NCBI GenBank assembly: GCA_964483465.1
Contig: CAZABG010000010.1
Coordinates: forward strand, 1 to 48,273
Direction of reading: 5' to 3'
From: CAZABG01 sp964483465
Lineage (GTDB): Bacteria; Chlamydiota; Chlamydiia; Chlamydiales; Parachlamydiaceae
DNA: 48,273 bases
Made by a program: the position numbers and the translations under genes. Each line of letters opens with the position of its first letter. Positions within the stretch are counted from its first letter, which is position 1. Under the pieces are notes generated by a model. The model ran no database searches, was not told where the DNA came from, and saw only the letters and a list, made by a program, of their open reading frames with translations. Below, one piece after another: positions 24,246 to 32,033 of the stretch.

Positions 24246-24367
24246 CCAGTTTTGAGTATCGCGAGGGGGGACAAGTAGTTGTTTAGGCGTAGCACACGAC
24301 CCCCCGAAGCTATGGTCAAAACTGGGAAGCGAGTGTAAGCAAGAGGGGGTGCGGGGGGCTTGCCCCC
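24246..24367. repeat. nested inverted repeats in the spacer before the coiled-coil gene
   Basis: CCAGTTTTGA at 24246-24255 pairs with TCAAAACTGG at 24316-24325, and inside it GGGGGG at 24265-24270 pairs with CCCCCC at 24300-24305. A further hairpin GGGGGC/GCCCCC lies at 24354-24367. The same words, in changed order, occur before paralogue 1 on the other strand (around 22215-22255). No gene is present in 24117-24378. Confidence 0.7.
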
Positions 24368-24378
24368 GACAATATAAT

Positions 24379-25491
24379 CTAGCTAACTTTACGAGTGATT
24401 AGGCTGGAGATGAGCTCTTCTAGTCGATTGATTTCGGTACGAGCTTCTTCTTGCTGGGCGAGGAGATGGGCAATTTCGGTGGTGAGTTGAGGAATCCCCT
24501 CTCCGGTGAGATGATACTCGTTAAGCTGTTTAGAGAGTAAATGCGCCTGCTCCTGTACTTGGAAAAGTTCTTTGCGCGTTTCACTAAGAAGCGAAGTTTT
24601 TTCTTCAAACTGCTCGCGAAGCTGATTATACATGCCTTGAAGACGGCGATGCTCGGACGGATTGATGATCGTTTCGGACGACGCCTGCCACTCTTCAAGC
24701 TCGCCTTGAAGACGGCTAACGGTGCTTTCAAGAAGGCTTTTTTCTCGCTCGATTGTTTCAATATGCTCATTCATTTCACGAACAATAACTTGCTTGATCG
24801 CTTCTTGATCAGGAATTGTCAATTCAAGCTGTTCGATTTTTTGATTGAGAGTAGCAAGTTCAAGATCCTTTTCACGAAGAGAAAGATTTGACGCTTTTAA
24901 AGCTTCTTTAACATGGTCGTAATCTTCGGCTTTAGCTTCAAGATCGCCGATTTGTTTTAAGTAGGCGGTTTTTTCACGAAGAAGCGCTTCTTTTTCTGAA
25001 GTCAGGTTTTTAAGCTCATTTCGAGCAATCTCAAGCGTTTTACTGAGCGTCTTATTTTCGTCTTTTGCGTGTAAATATCCTATGCTCTTTTCACTTAATT
25101 CTTTGGCAATCTGGACGTTAAGCGCTTCTTTTTCATGAAGCGAATGGACATAGCGCTCTTTTAACAACCCTTCCTTTGTCCTAAGCTCTTCATCCTGATC
25201 AGTTAAAGCAAGGGCTGATTGAATATAGGAAAAAGAAACGAGGAAAAAGAGGCCGAGCGACCAAAGATTTAGAGGAAGAAGCGTATAAAATGAAAAGGCG
25301 AGCAAGGGAATTAGGACGAAAAGGGAGCGAACGCCGCCTAATACCGTAATGGCAAGACCCGAAGATAGTAAAAGAAAAGGCTTAAGAGGATCTACGCCCT
25401 GAAGCATAATGAGAAAGAAAGCTGAAAGTAAAAATAACGGTCCTAAGAAGAGAGGAGAAGTTCTGGGAAGAATATTTAAGATTGTTGCCAC
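24379..25491 (-). CDS. membrane-anchored long coiled-coil protein
   Basis: The 370-residue protein has about four N-terminal membrane segments in its first 100 residues (LFLGPLFLLSAFFLIML, FLLLSSGLAITVLGGV, LFVLIPLLAFSFYTLLPL, LWSLGLFFLVSFSYIQ), then an almost unbroken coiled coil rich in Glu, Lys, Leu and Gln to the end (ELEEWQASSE, EQFEEKTSLLSETRKELF). There is no ATG start; GTG 25491 has AAAGG 9 bases upstream and is preferred over a GTG three codons before it. Long membrane-bound coiled coils are common among chlamydial inclusion and structural proteins, but I do not recognise this one. Its stop is near GC-rich hairpins that may end transcription. Confidence 0.75.
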   Translation of the reverse strand: MATILNILPRTSPLFLGPLFLLSAFFLIMLQGVDPLKPFLLLSSGLAITVLGGVRSLFVLIPLLAFSFYTLLPLNLWSLGLFFLVSFSYIQSALALTDQDEELRTKEGLLKERYVHSLHEKEALNVQIAKELSEKSIGYLHAKDENKTLSKTLEIARNELKNLTSEKEALLREKTAYLKQIGDLEAKAEDYDHVKEALKASNLSLREKDLELATLNQKIEQLELTIPDQEAIKQVIVREMNEHIETIEREKSLLESTVSRLQGELEEWQASSETIINPSEHRRLQGMYNQLREQFEEKTSLLSETRKELFQVQEQAHLLSKQLNEYHLTGEGIPQLTTEIAHLLAQQEEARTEINRLEELISSLITRKVS

Positions 25492-25517
25492 GGATAACAC
25501 CTTTTTGCAAGTAGGGA

Positions 25518-25718
25518 TTATAGGGAATCTGAACTATCTTCATCAATGATTGATTGAGCGCCATGCAAAAGCATAGAAGCTAGCGCCGGATCATCGGTGC
25601 TATAACTCATTTCAACATCTAACGTCCCTTCTTTTCCTTTGTCGCATGTAATCAAAACATAACAGGCATGGTTTTTTTGAAGTGTCTTTTCTACTAGCTT
25701 ATGCTTGCTTTGACTCAT
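25518..25718 (-). CDS. small acidic protein of unknown function
   Basis: The 66-residue product (ACYVLITCDKGKEGTLDVEM, then SYSTDDPALASMLLHGAQ) has two Cys, a beta-like start and an acidic end (DEDSSDSL). It reads as a real small protein: a compact hydrophobic pattern, proper start and position 26 bases upstream of the coiled-coil gene on the same strand, so probably co-transcribed. A short protein of similar type is annotated near map in Chlamydia trachomatis as I recall, unverified. Divergent from the arginine operon. Confidence 0.6.
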   Translation of the reverse strand: MSQSKHKLVEKTLQKNHACYVLITCDKGKEGTLDVEMSYSTDDPALASMLLHGAQSIIDEDSSDSL

Positions 25719-25722
25719 TCTA

Positions 25723-25783
25723 ATCAGTTATCTCCCCTAAATTGCGGTCACGTTAACTGATGGTTGATTTATACACAAATCAA
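25723..25783 (+). promoter_or_regulatory. two inverted repeats in front of the arginine operon, candidate operators
   Basis: ATCAGTTA at 25723-25730 is inverted as TAACTGAT at 25754-25761 (23-base spacing). Next to it TTGATTT at 25764-25770 is inverted as AAATCAA at 25777-25783 (6-base spacing). Both lie between the divergent 66-aa gene and the first operon gene, 45-105 bases before its start. TTGATT could also be a -35 box. The tight pair resembles an operator; similarity to ArgR boxes is only loose. Confidence 0.45.
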
Positions 25784-25827
25784 AAGCCGATAGCATATTA
25801 AACAGAAGATTTGGCAAGATCCGAAGC

Positions 25828-27012
25828 ATGGGAATCGATACCCGATTCGAACCTTACATTCACTGGCTCGACCATGAAAAAAAGAACATGGTATCTTTAT
25901 TAAAATCATGGGCGGAAATTCCGACGTATACGCACGACCTTGAAGGTTTGACAAACTTAAGTCAATATGTGAAATCTGAATTCGGTAAACTCGCCGATGA
26001 AACGGAAGTGATAGATTTACCAAAAGCCTTTAGAACAAATTCAGAAGGCAAGACAGAACCTTTCAAAATCAATCCGGCGCTTTCCTTTAAAAAAAGAACA
26101 AAAGCCGCAAAAAAAATATTTTTGGGCGGACACATAGATACCGTCCACAAAACGCATTTTAAAATTCAAGAAACGCCAAATAAATTGATTGGTCCCGGTG
26201 TCGCCGACATGAAGGGAGGCCTTGTAATTTTACTCAAGGCGCTTGAAGCGTTCGAAAGATCCCCTTTCGCAAAAGGTCTTGGATGGGAAGTTTTTATTAA
26301 TAGCGACGAGGAAATTGGATCTCCATCCTCAGGCAATGTATTAAAAGAGCGCGCACGGCTATATCATTCAAGTTTATGGTATGAACCCGCTTTAACAGAT
26401 GGCTATCTTGCCGGAAGAAGAAAAGGATCTCTCAATGCAACGATCTTTTTTCGCGGCAAGGGAGGCCATGCCGGACGCGACTTCGATAGCGCTAAAAACG
26501 CTCTCACCTCATCCATTCGCTTTATTCAAGCCTTAGAGGAAAGAAAGCATCCGCAAGTCGATATCAATTACGGAGAACTTACTTCAGGATATGCGCACAA
26601 CGTCATACCTGCTCTTGCTTGTTTAAAAATCAACGCAAGATCTTTTGAACCCTATTCATTAGATAGCCTGCTTCCTTTAATGCAAACGCTTGCGAAAATT
26701 GAAAAAGATAAATATGGCATTGATGTTGAAATAGTCGATAAAGGCTATCGCCCTCCAAAAGAATTTCCCGAGCCTCTTTTTAAACAAATGAAATCGATCG
26801 CGAATCGCCTTGGAATTAAACTCGATACAAAAGAAACAGGCGGCGTATCGGACGGCAACTTGATCAGTTCGGTGCATGTACCCTGTCTTGACACTATGGG
26901 AGCGGTAGGTGGAGGGATCCACACATCCGATGAATGGATCGATATAGACAGCCTTGCAGAAAGAGCGAAGCTCTCTCTTTTATATTTTCTAGAAGAAGGA
27001 TCGCGTTCATGA
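25828..27012 (+). CDS. M20 family zinc amidohydrolase, candidate N-succinylglutamate desuccinylase
   Basis: The 394-residue peptidase M20 protein has all metal-binding motifs: GGHIDTVH (about residue 101), GVADMKGG (about 128), the catalytic SDEEIGSPSS (about 159), and GGIHTSDEW (about 363). The dimerisation domain lies between (RKGSLNATIFFRGKGGHAG). M20 members remove acyl groups from amino acids (ArgE, DapE, CPG2). It is the first gene of an operon with astA, astD and astB, and no AstE of the usual M14 family is present in the window. I infer that it cleaves N-succinylglutamate to glutamate and succinate, the last AST step. Its stop overlaps the next start (ATGA). Confidence 0.85.
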   Translation: MGIDTRFEPYIHWLDHEKKNMVSLLKSWAEIPTYTHDLEGLTNLSQYVKSEFGKLADETEVIDLPKAFRTNSEGKTEPFKINPALSFKKRTKAAKKIFLGGHIDTVHKTHFKIQETPNKLIGPGVADMKGGLVILLKALEAFERSPFAKGLGWEVFINSDEEIGSPSSGNVLKERARLYHSSLWYEPALTDGYLAGRRKGSLNATIFFRGKGGHAGRDFDSAKNALTSSIRFIQALEERKHPQVDINYGELTSGYAHNVIPALACLKINARSFEPYSLDSLLPLMQTLAKIEKDKYGIDVEIVDKGYRPPKEFPEPLFKQMKSIANRLGIKLDTKETGGVSDGNLISSVHVPCLDTMGAVGGGIHTSDEWIDIDSLAERAKLSLLYFLEEGSRS

Positions 27013-28355
27013 CAATAAGTGATGCCTTTAATGCCGATCCTCGCATTGATCAGGCAAAAAAATTAGTTTTAGAAACCCTAAAAGAACATCAAGCGCAAAT
27101 TAAAGGCGTTAAAGGCCCCGCCGCCAATCTGCAAAATAGCTACACCAAAGCCATTGAAGAATTTGAAAAAATTCGCGGCGCAAAACTTTATTACCCTTAT
27201 TTAGGCTCAGGCTTTGGCAAGGGGTCGTTAGTCGAGCTTAATGACGGCAGCATAAAATATGACATGATTACGGGGATCGGGCCCCATGTTTTTGGCCATA
27301 GCGATCCTGAAGTCATGGCCTCAGCTATGCAAGGATCCATTTCCGATACGATTATGGAAGGAAATTTGCAGCAGAACATCGACTCTCTTGAACTTTTGAA
27401 ACTTCTCTCTAAAGAGTCAGGATTGCCGCATTGCTTTTTAACGTCATCGGGAGCTATGGCCGTTGAAAACGGATTAAAAATCGCATTTCAATACCGATTT
27501 CCCGCTCAAAGGCTTCTTGCTTTTGATCATTGCTTTGCCGGAAGGACTTTGCACGCGTCGCAAATCACCGATAAAGCAACGTATCGAGAAGGCCTTCCAA
27601 GCACGCTCGCAATAGATTATGTCCCTTTCTATGAGAATGAAGGTTCTACAAAATTAGCGGTCGATACGATAAAAAAATACGTTGCCCGTTATCCAAAACA
27701 ATATGCCGCAATGATTATTGAACTTGTACAAGGGGAAGGGGGCTTTTACGCAGCGCCAAGAAGCTTTTTCATCACCATCATCGAAGCTTTAAAAGAAGCG
27801 GGTATAGTTGTCTTTATAGATGAAATTCAAACGTTTGGCCGGCTTTATAAGCTATTTGGCTTTCAATATTACGGTCTTGAAGAGTATGTCGATATTGTAA
27901 CGATCGGAAAAATGAGCCAAGTATGCGCGACTCTTTTTATAGAGAAAGTAAAACCAAGGCTTGGACTCTTAAGTCAGACTTTTACCTCGTCGAGCGTTGC
28001 CATTCGCACCTCATCCACTATAATAAAACGGCTCGTTGAAGGAAATTATTACGGAGAGAAGGGAAGAATTGCCGAAATACACGATCTTTTTGAAGAAGGA
28101 TTAAAGAAAATCGCAAGCAAGCATCCCGATAAACTTGAAGGCCCCTTTGGTCTTGGGGGCATGATTGCGTTTACCGCTTATAAAGGCGAAAATAAACAAG
28201 TCCTGGACTATCTCCAACGACTCTTTCAAAAAGGGGTAATCGCATTTAGCGCAGGCTCGAATCCAACCCGCGTACGCCTGCTCGCCCCGCTTTTAACGAT
28301 AACAAATGAAGACATTAAACAAGTCCTCGCTATATTGGAAGACGCGCTTATATGA
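27009..28355 (+). CDS. class III aminotransferase, candidate succinylornithine transaminase
   Basis: The 448-residue PLP enzyme has the class III fold: SSGAMAVENGLKIA, FDHCFAGRTLHAS, IELVQGEGGFYAAP, the metal-like DEIQTFGR, and the cofactor lysine Lys301 in TIGKMSQV. The DEIQTFGR-GKMSQ combination is like L-lysine 6-aminotransferases, rather than AstC/ArgD, which use EVQTGxGRTG. In this operon it probably transfers the amino group of N-succinylornithine to 2-oxoglutarate. Lysine or 4-aminobutyrate remain possible substrates. I chose the ATG at 27009, which overlaps the M20 stop by four bases; its stop overlaps astA likewise. Confidence 0.85.
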   Translation: MTISDAFNADPRIDQAKKLVLETLKEHQAQIKGVKGPAANLQNSYTKAIEEFEKIRGAKLYYPYLGSGFGKGSLVELNDGSIKYDMITGIGPHVFGHSDPEVMASAMQGSISDTIMEGNLQQNIDSLELLKLLSKESGLPHCFLTSSGAMAVENGLKIAFQYRFPAQRLLAFDHCFAGRTLHASQITDKATYREGLPSTLAIDYVPFYENEGSTKLAVDTIKKYVARYPKQYAAMIIELVQGEGGFYAAPRSFFITIIEALKEAGIVVFIDEIQTFGRLYKLFGFQYYGLEEYVDIVTIGKMSQVCATLFIEKVKPRLGLLSQTFTSSSVAIRTSSTIIKRLVEGNYYGEKGRIAEIHDLFEEGLKKIASKHPDKLEGPFGLGGMIAFTAYKGENKQVLDYLQRLFQKGVIAFSAGSNPTRVRLLAPLLTITNEDIKQVLAILEDALI

Positions 28356-29338
28356 CTTTTATAAGGCCGGTAGAAAGAAAAGATAGTGAAAGGATTATCG
28401 AATTTGCCTTTAAAGCACAATTTGGAATCACTTCTCTTCCTAAAAATGAAGAGGCTCTTTTAGATAAAATTGAACAATCCATTTCATCTTTTATTAAGCA
28501 GGTGGAAAAACCAGGGCCTGAGCGTTACTTATTTGCTTTGGAAGATAGCGAAACAAATACCCTAATGGGAATATCCGGAATAAAAGCGGATACTTCAATC
28601 GATCATCCCTTAACCTCTTATCATATAGTGAATGAAAACGATTATTTCTGGCTGATTCCCTCCATTAAATTTTGTAATCTCACTGAAATATCCTCCCTTT
28701 TTGTAGATCGTCCCTTTCGAAAAAAAGGCGTTGGACGTCTTTTATCATTTTCGAGATTCCTTTTTATGGCCGATTTTCCCTCCCGATTCCATGATCAGAT
28801 TTTTGCTAATATGCGAGGAGTCATCAGCGATAATAATTCTGTATTTTGGGAAAAAGTGACAGGACGTTTTATTAAAATTCCTTTTCCTGAGGTCATGAGA
28901 AGAATAGACAATCACGAAATCGAATATAAAGATATGACGCCAACTCACCCTCTCTGCTCGCTTTTTCTTCCGCAGGAAGCGCTCGATGTTATCGGAAAAA
29001 CCCATCCAAACACAACGAAGGCCCTAGAGCTTCTGGAAGAAGAAGGGTTCATTTATAAGAACATTATCGACATGATTGATGGAGGCCCCATCCTTCACGC
29101 TAAATTTCCTAAAATTAAAACGATTGAAAAATCCTCCATCCAAAAAATCGTTTCTTTCGGAGAAGGGGATCTGCCCTACCTTGTTTCAAACCGGTCCATA
29201 GATTTTAGGGTTTTATCTACAAATATTCGATTAACAGAAGAAGGCATCATATTGCCTGAAAAATCCGCTGAAAAACTAAAAATAAAAAAAGGAGATACCT
29301 TGCGCATCTCTCCCCTTTCATTCAAGGAAGGCTTATGA
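28352..29338 (+). CDS. astA: arginine N-succinyltransferase
   Basis: The 328-residue enzyme transfers succinyl from succinyl-CoA to arginine, the first AST step. The N-terminal IRPVERKDSERIIEFA matches the family start. The acyl-CoA binding area SSLFVDRPFRKKGVGRLLS and the following FLFMADFPSRFHDQIFANMRG with FWEKVTGRFI are typical of AstA. Length is close to the usual 340. It overlaps its neighbours by 4 bases on each side. A single AstA suggests a homomeric enzyme, in contrast to the AruFG pair of Pseudomonas. Confidence 0.92.
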   Translation: MTFIRPVERKDSERIIEFAFKAQFGITSLPKNEEALLDKIEQSISSFIKQVEKPGPERYLFALEDSETNTLMGISGIKADTSIDHPLTSYHIVNENDYFWLIPSIKFCNLTEISSLFVDRPFRKKGVGRLLSFSRFLFMADFPSRFHDQIFANMRGVISDNNSVFWEKVTGRFIKIPFPEVMRRIDNHEIEYKDMTPTHPLCSLFLPQEALDVIGKTHPNTTKALELLEEEGFIYKNIIDMIDGGPILHAKFPKIKTIEKSSIQKIVSFGEGDLPYLVSNRSIDFRVLSTNIRLTEEGIILPEKSAEKLKIKKGDTLRISPLSFKEGL

Positions 29339-30693
29339 AAGACGACACCATCGAAACCATCGAGTCGAAGTATGAAAAGGCAAAAAACGCGTACGATAAA
29401 TGGCGCCATGTTAATTTAGGCACTCGGATTGAAGCCTTAAATCGTTTTTATGACGCTTTAGAAAAGAAAAGAGAAGAGCTCGCTATAACCATTTCAGAAG
29501 AAATCGGCAAACCCCTTTGGGAATCGCGTCAGGAAGTGCAAAGCTCCCTCGCAAAAATTGCCATATCGATCGAAGCCTTTAAAAGCCGAACCATGGATAG
29601 CTATAAAGACATTGGAACTGGGCGCATCTCAACTCGATATAAACCTATAGGTATTACAGCTGTTATTGGGCCGTTTAATTTCCCCATTCACTTGCCAAAC
29701 GGCCATATCATCCCCTCGCTTCTTGCAGGCAACAGCGTATTATTTAAACCTTCTGAAAAAGCGATAAGAGTCGCAGAACTTTACCATGAATGCTGGATCG
29801 ATTCAGGAAATCCGAAAGAACTTTTGCAACTAGTTGCAGGAGATGGAAAAGCGGCAGAGCTCTTGATTAGCTTGCCGATAGATGCCGTATATTTTACGGG
29901 CTCTTTAAATGTGGGAATGAAAATCTCTAAGGCCTTAGCAGACAGGCCTCAGGTATTGCTCGCGCTTGAAATGGGAGGTATGAATCCATTAGTCATCAGC
30001 GATATTAGCGATATCCACGCCGCAAGCTATTTGACGATCCAATCGAGTTTTATCACTGCCGGACAGCGATGTACAGCCGCAAGAAAATTAATCGTCATTG
30101 ATGGACCGAAACAAGAAGCTTACCTGAAAGAGCTTTTGCAAATGACTAAATCGATAAAAGTTGGGCCTTACACAGATAAACCGGAACCTTTCATGGGCGA
30201 GCTCATCAGCGAACAGGCGGCAGATCATGTATTTGATTCCTTCCAAAAACAAAAGGGCAAAGTTCTTTATCCGATGCAACGTCTTGGTAAAAGGCTGCTT
30301 ACTCCAGGCATTATCGAAGTAAACCCGCTTGATGTAAAAGATGAAGAGGTATTTGGCCCGCTTCTCTATTTAATCCGGGTGAAAAATTTAGAAGAGGCGA
30401 TTCAAGAAGCGAACCGTTCACGCTATGGCCTTGTTGCAGGTATCTTTACTGACAAGCTCAACGAATACGAAACCTTTTATTACGGCGTAAAATCGGGTGT
30501 AATTAACTGGAATGCTCCTTTAACAGGCGCAAGCAGCCTCGCCCCCTTTGGCGGAGCTAAAATGAGCGGCAACTATCGGCCCGCCGCCTTTTTTGCGTCC
30601 GATTACACTTCTTATCCCGTCGCATCGACTGAAATGGCGCAAATTCAAATTCCCCCTCAAATCCATCCCGGCATCCAAGGAGTTAAAAAATGA
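29335..30693 (+). CDS. astD: succinylglutamate semialdehyde dehydrogenase
   Basis: The 452-residue aldehyde dehydrogenase oxidises N-succinylglutamate 5-semialdehyde with NAD. Typical blocks are ITAVIGPFNFPIHLPNGHI, GNSVLFKPSEK, FTGSLNVG, LALEMGGMNP with the catalytic Glu, and GQRCTAARK with the catalytic Cys246; the latter two are the AstD-style sequences. The C-terminus INWNAPLTGASSLAPFGG fits AstD. Slightly shorter than the 490 of E. coli. It follows astA with a 4-base overlap and is followed by astB with the same overlap. Confidence 0.92.
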   Translation: MKDDTIETIESKYEKAKNAYDKWRHVNLGTRIEALNRFYDALEKKREELAITISEEIGKPLWESRQEVQSSLAKIAISIEAFKSRTMDSYKDIGTGRISTRYKPIGITAVIGPFNFPIHLPNGHIIPSLLAGNSVLFKPSEKAIRVAELYHECWIDSGNPKELLQLVAGDGKAAELLISLPIDAVYFTGSLNVGMKISKALADRPQVLLALEMGGMNPLVISDISDIHAASYLTIQSSFITAGQRCTAARKLIVIDGPKQEAYLKELLQMTKSIKVGPYTDKPEPFMGELISEQAADHVFDSFQKQKGKVLYPMQRLGKRLLTPGIIEVNPLDVKDEEVFGPLLYLIRVKNLEEAIQEANRSRYGLVAGIFTDKLNEYETFYYGVKSGVINWNAPLTGASSLAPFGGAKMSGNYRPAAFFASDYTSYPVASTEMAQIQIPPQIHPGIQGVKK

Positions 30694-32033
30694 ATGAAGA
30701 TAATCTCGATGGCCTGCCAGGTCCAACCTATACTCAAAGCGGCCTCTCCTATGGAAATGAAGCATCGATTGCCAATCAGAATATGGTTTCAAACCCGCAG
30801 AAAGCGGCGCTTCAAAGCCTTGCCAAAATGAAATTCATGATGAATCTAGGCGTCGGCCAAATTGTTATGCCTCCTCAGGAAAGGCCTCTAGTAGAACCCT
30901 TAAGAGAAATTGGATTTGAAGGAGGAAGAGAAACTATCTTAAATGAGGCTAAACGGCGAGCACCCTGGATATTTCCTTATATTAGTTCTTCTGCCTGCAT
31001 GTGGACTGCTAACGCGGCAACGGTGACCCCTTCCATTGATACCGGTAATAAAGTCCATTTCACTCCCGCGAATCTCATCAGCAAATTCCACCGTTCCATT
31101 GAAGCTAAAAGCACATCGCAATTGTTAAAAGCCATTTTCCCTAATCCCGTTTTCTTTGAGCATCATGACCCTCTCCCTTCGCATCCCCTATTTGCCGATG
31201 AAGGAGCCGCAAACCACCTTCGTTTTTGCGAACGCAATTTAAAGCCAGGGATCCATCTCTTTATCTACGGCCACGATCCGGAAGATGAAGGCGAAAACAA
31301 ACCCAAAAAATATCCTGCAAGACAATCGCTTCAAGCATCGCTTGCCATTGCAAGAAAGCATAAAATATTCGAAAAGCAAGTTCTCTTTGCAAAACAAAAT
31401 GCTTACGCGATCGACTCAGGTGTCTTTCATAATGACGTCATCTCGATGGCCCACTTCAATTATCTCTTTTATCATGAAAAAGCCTTCGATAATCCAAAGA
31501 AGCTGCTTGAAGATCTCAATAAAAAGATGAACGACTACTGCGACACCTCATTAAGAGCCATTGAGGTGACAGAGGAAGAAGTGCATCTTGAAGATGCTGT
31601 AAAATCCTATTTATTTAATTCTCAAATTATCTCGCTTCCGGACGGCTCAATGACATTGATCGCTCCAAGCGAGTGTTTAGAAATTGAATCTACCAAACAA
31701 TTCCTATCAAATTTATCTGCGAGATCCGACAATCCCATCAATGATGTCCATTTCATCGATTTAAAACAAAGCATGAAAAATGGAGGAGGCCCTGCCTGCC
31801 TTAGGCTTAGGGTCCCTTTAAATCAAAACGAAGTGAATGCGATGAATCAAGGGGCAAGACTCACTGAATCGTTATATAATGAACTTGTCAATTGGGTTAA
31901 GTCCCATTATCGAGACCGCTTAACCCCTCTTGATTTATTGGATCCGAATCTTTGGGATGAAAGCGAAAGGGCGCTTGACGAAATCAGTCAAATTTTAAAA
32001 TTAGGATCGGTTTACGACTTTCAAAAAATATGA
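30690..32033 (+). CDS. astB: N-succinylarginine dihydrolase
   Basis: The 447-residue enzyme hydrolyses N-succinylarginine to N-succinylornithine, two ammonia and CO2. Its start, DGLPGPTYTQSGLSYGNEAS, and the active-site blocks FADEGAANHLRF (Glu), SGVFHNDVIS (His) and NGGGPACLRLRV (Cys370) are unmistakable. The triad Glu-His-Cys is complete. Length equals that of the E. coli enzyme. It is coupled to astD and to the oxidoreductase gene by ATGA overlaps. It is the most diagnostic gene of the pathway. Confidence 0.96.
   Translation: MNEDNLDGLPGPTYTQSGLSYGNEASIANQNMVSNPQKAALQSLAKMKFMMNLGVGQIVMPPQERPLVEPLREIGFEGGRETILNEAKRRAPWIFPYISSSACMWTANAATVTPSIDTGNKVHFTPANLISKFHRSIEAKSTSQLLKAIFPNPVFFEHHDPLPSHPLFADEGAANHLRFCERNLKPGIHLFIYGHDPEDEGENKPKKYPARQSLQASLAIARKHKIFEKQVLFAKQNAYAIDSGVFHNDVISMAHFNYLFYHEKAFDNPKKLLEDLNKKMNDYCDTSLRAIEVTEEEVHLEDAVKSYLFNSQIISLPDGSMTLIAPSECLEIESTKQFLSNLSARSDNPINDVHFIDLKQSMKNGGGPACLRLRVPLNQNEVNAMNQGARLTESLYNELVNWVKSHYRDRLTPLDLLDPNLWDESERALDEISQILKLGSVYDFQKI

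Noticed and set aside
24420..24770. Basic 116-codon frames on both strands
   Set aside because: They are shadows of the coiled-coil gene, whose biased Glu/Lys codons leave other frames open.
26934..27008. 25-residue N-terminal extension of the aminotransferase
   Set aside because: It lies wholly inside the M20 gene in another frame; the ATG at 27009 gives the same 4-base overlap as the other four junctions.
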